Origin: Paramecium tetraurelia
Taxonomy: Eukaryota; Ciliophora; Oligohymenophorea; Peniculida; Parameciidae
DNA: 64,000 bases
Assembly (NCBI RefSeq): GCF_000165425.1
Contig: NW_001799177.1
Span: 1-64,000 of the forward strand
Reading direction: 5' to 3'
The notes beneath the pieces were generated by a model. The model was not told the DNA's origin. It saw nothing but the letters and a program-made list of their open reading frames with translations, and ran no database searches. The position numbers were made by a program, and so were the translations under genes. Below, one piece after another: positions 63,471 through 64,000 of this stretch (positions within the stretch are counted from its first letter, which is position 1; each line of letters starts with the position of its first letter).

Positions 63471-64000
63471 ATGGGGAATAATTGTTCCGATAAAGAATAA
63501 ATAAATGATAAAACTAAATTGGATTAACTAAATTGTCTAAATAAACTGAAAGGAATGGCAAAACCTAAATTAAATAGTTTAATAAATACAAGTCAATTAA
63601 CTCAAATGGATATACCTAATGCAATGCTTCAGTCCCCTACTAAACCCTTTATTCCAAAACATAACGAAATTAAATCTTTAGTAAGAGTGCCTTCTGAAGA
63701 TAGTCTATTTTTTTCTTAGTTTAATCCGTCGAAGGACACTCAAAATGAAATCGAAAATAACTCAATCTACTAACTGAAAAAATATCCATAACCTCATACA
63801 GTATTGAAATCTTCTCTTAAATGTAAAAGCAAATAGAATCAAGCTTAAAGTCCTAAATTCTAAAGCCCTAGTCCTTATGTAAAACAATAAATTGTATGCC
63901 ATTCTCATTCACCTATTTATAGTACTTCAAAGGCTGAAATCAAAACAAAAAAAAGCTCTAAAAATTCTAAAAAAGTAAATAAGTAATAAGAGTTGAAACC
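63471..64000 (+). CDS. N-terminus of a putative myristoylated protein, partial
   Basis: ATG at 63471 opens a frame that runs past the window end. MGNNCSDKE fits an N-myristoylation signal (Gly2, Ser6) with a possible palmitoylation Cys5, which would direct membrane attachment. About 176 residues are visible, low in order and rich in S, K, P and Q (SPTKPFIPKHNEIKSL, KTKKSSKNSKKVNKQQ). No domain is reached. It could be the leader of a kinase or other signalling protein, but this cannot be told here. Confidence 0.6.

Overview
The window looks like macronuclear DNA of a ciliate, most likely Paramecium. It is very AT-rich. Long open frames appear only when TAA and TAG are read as glutamine and TGA is the only stop. 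Genes are densely packed on both strands. They are cut by dozens of 21-31 nt introns (mostly GTA...TAG) whose removal restores frame. Every coordinate below uses this code (translation table 6) and splices these introns. The species is an inference.

Layout. 1-2937: end of a TPR gene in which every 34-residue repeat is one exon plus a ~28-nt intron. 4443-6937: a protein with two degenerate kinase domains. 7406-8537: a 2-oxoglutarate/Fe(II) oxygenase. 9586-13053: an intact FYVE-TBC-coiled-coil gene, followed to ~17.3 kb by its decayed paralogue. 17315-24538: four minus-strand genes packed almost without gaps (coiled coil, five calponin-homology domains, a 17-residue repeat protein, a pseudokinase interrupted by TGA). 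24.6-32.5 kb: a stand-alone dynein-stalk-like protein, several unknown proteins and a Ulp1-type SUMO protease. 33.1-41.9 kb: PKA regulatory subunit, ribosomal protein eL34, small zinc-finger and unknown genes, a mitochondrial carrier, a radial-spoke head protein and a CDK pseudogene. 43-51.7 kb: Dpy-30, a nucleoporin-like protein with an in-frame TGA, unknown genes, RuvBL1 and a SHIPPO-repeat protein. 51.7-64 kb: an ankyrin-bromodomain protein, a Ubc13 E2, two related coiled-coil genes (one broken), an outer-dynein-arm docking subunit, the PP2A scaffold subunit, and the start of a gene with a myristoylation signal.

Two themes run through the window. First, many genes serve cilia or the cortex: PKA-R, radial spoke, ODA docking complex, SHIPPO, dynein-stalk-like, Dpy-30, CH domains and coiled coils. 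Second, decay is common: a CDK pseudogene, a FYVE paralogue, several ORF relics, and single in-frame TGA codons inside otherwise good frames. This fits gradual loss of duplicates after the whole-genome duplications known in Paramecium, though base-calling errors cannot be excluded from sequence alone. No tRNA, rRNA, CRISPR array or transposon was recognised.
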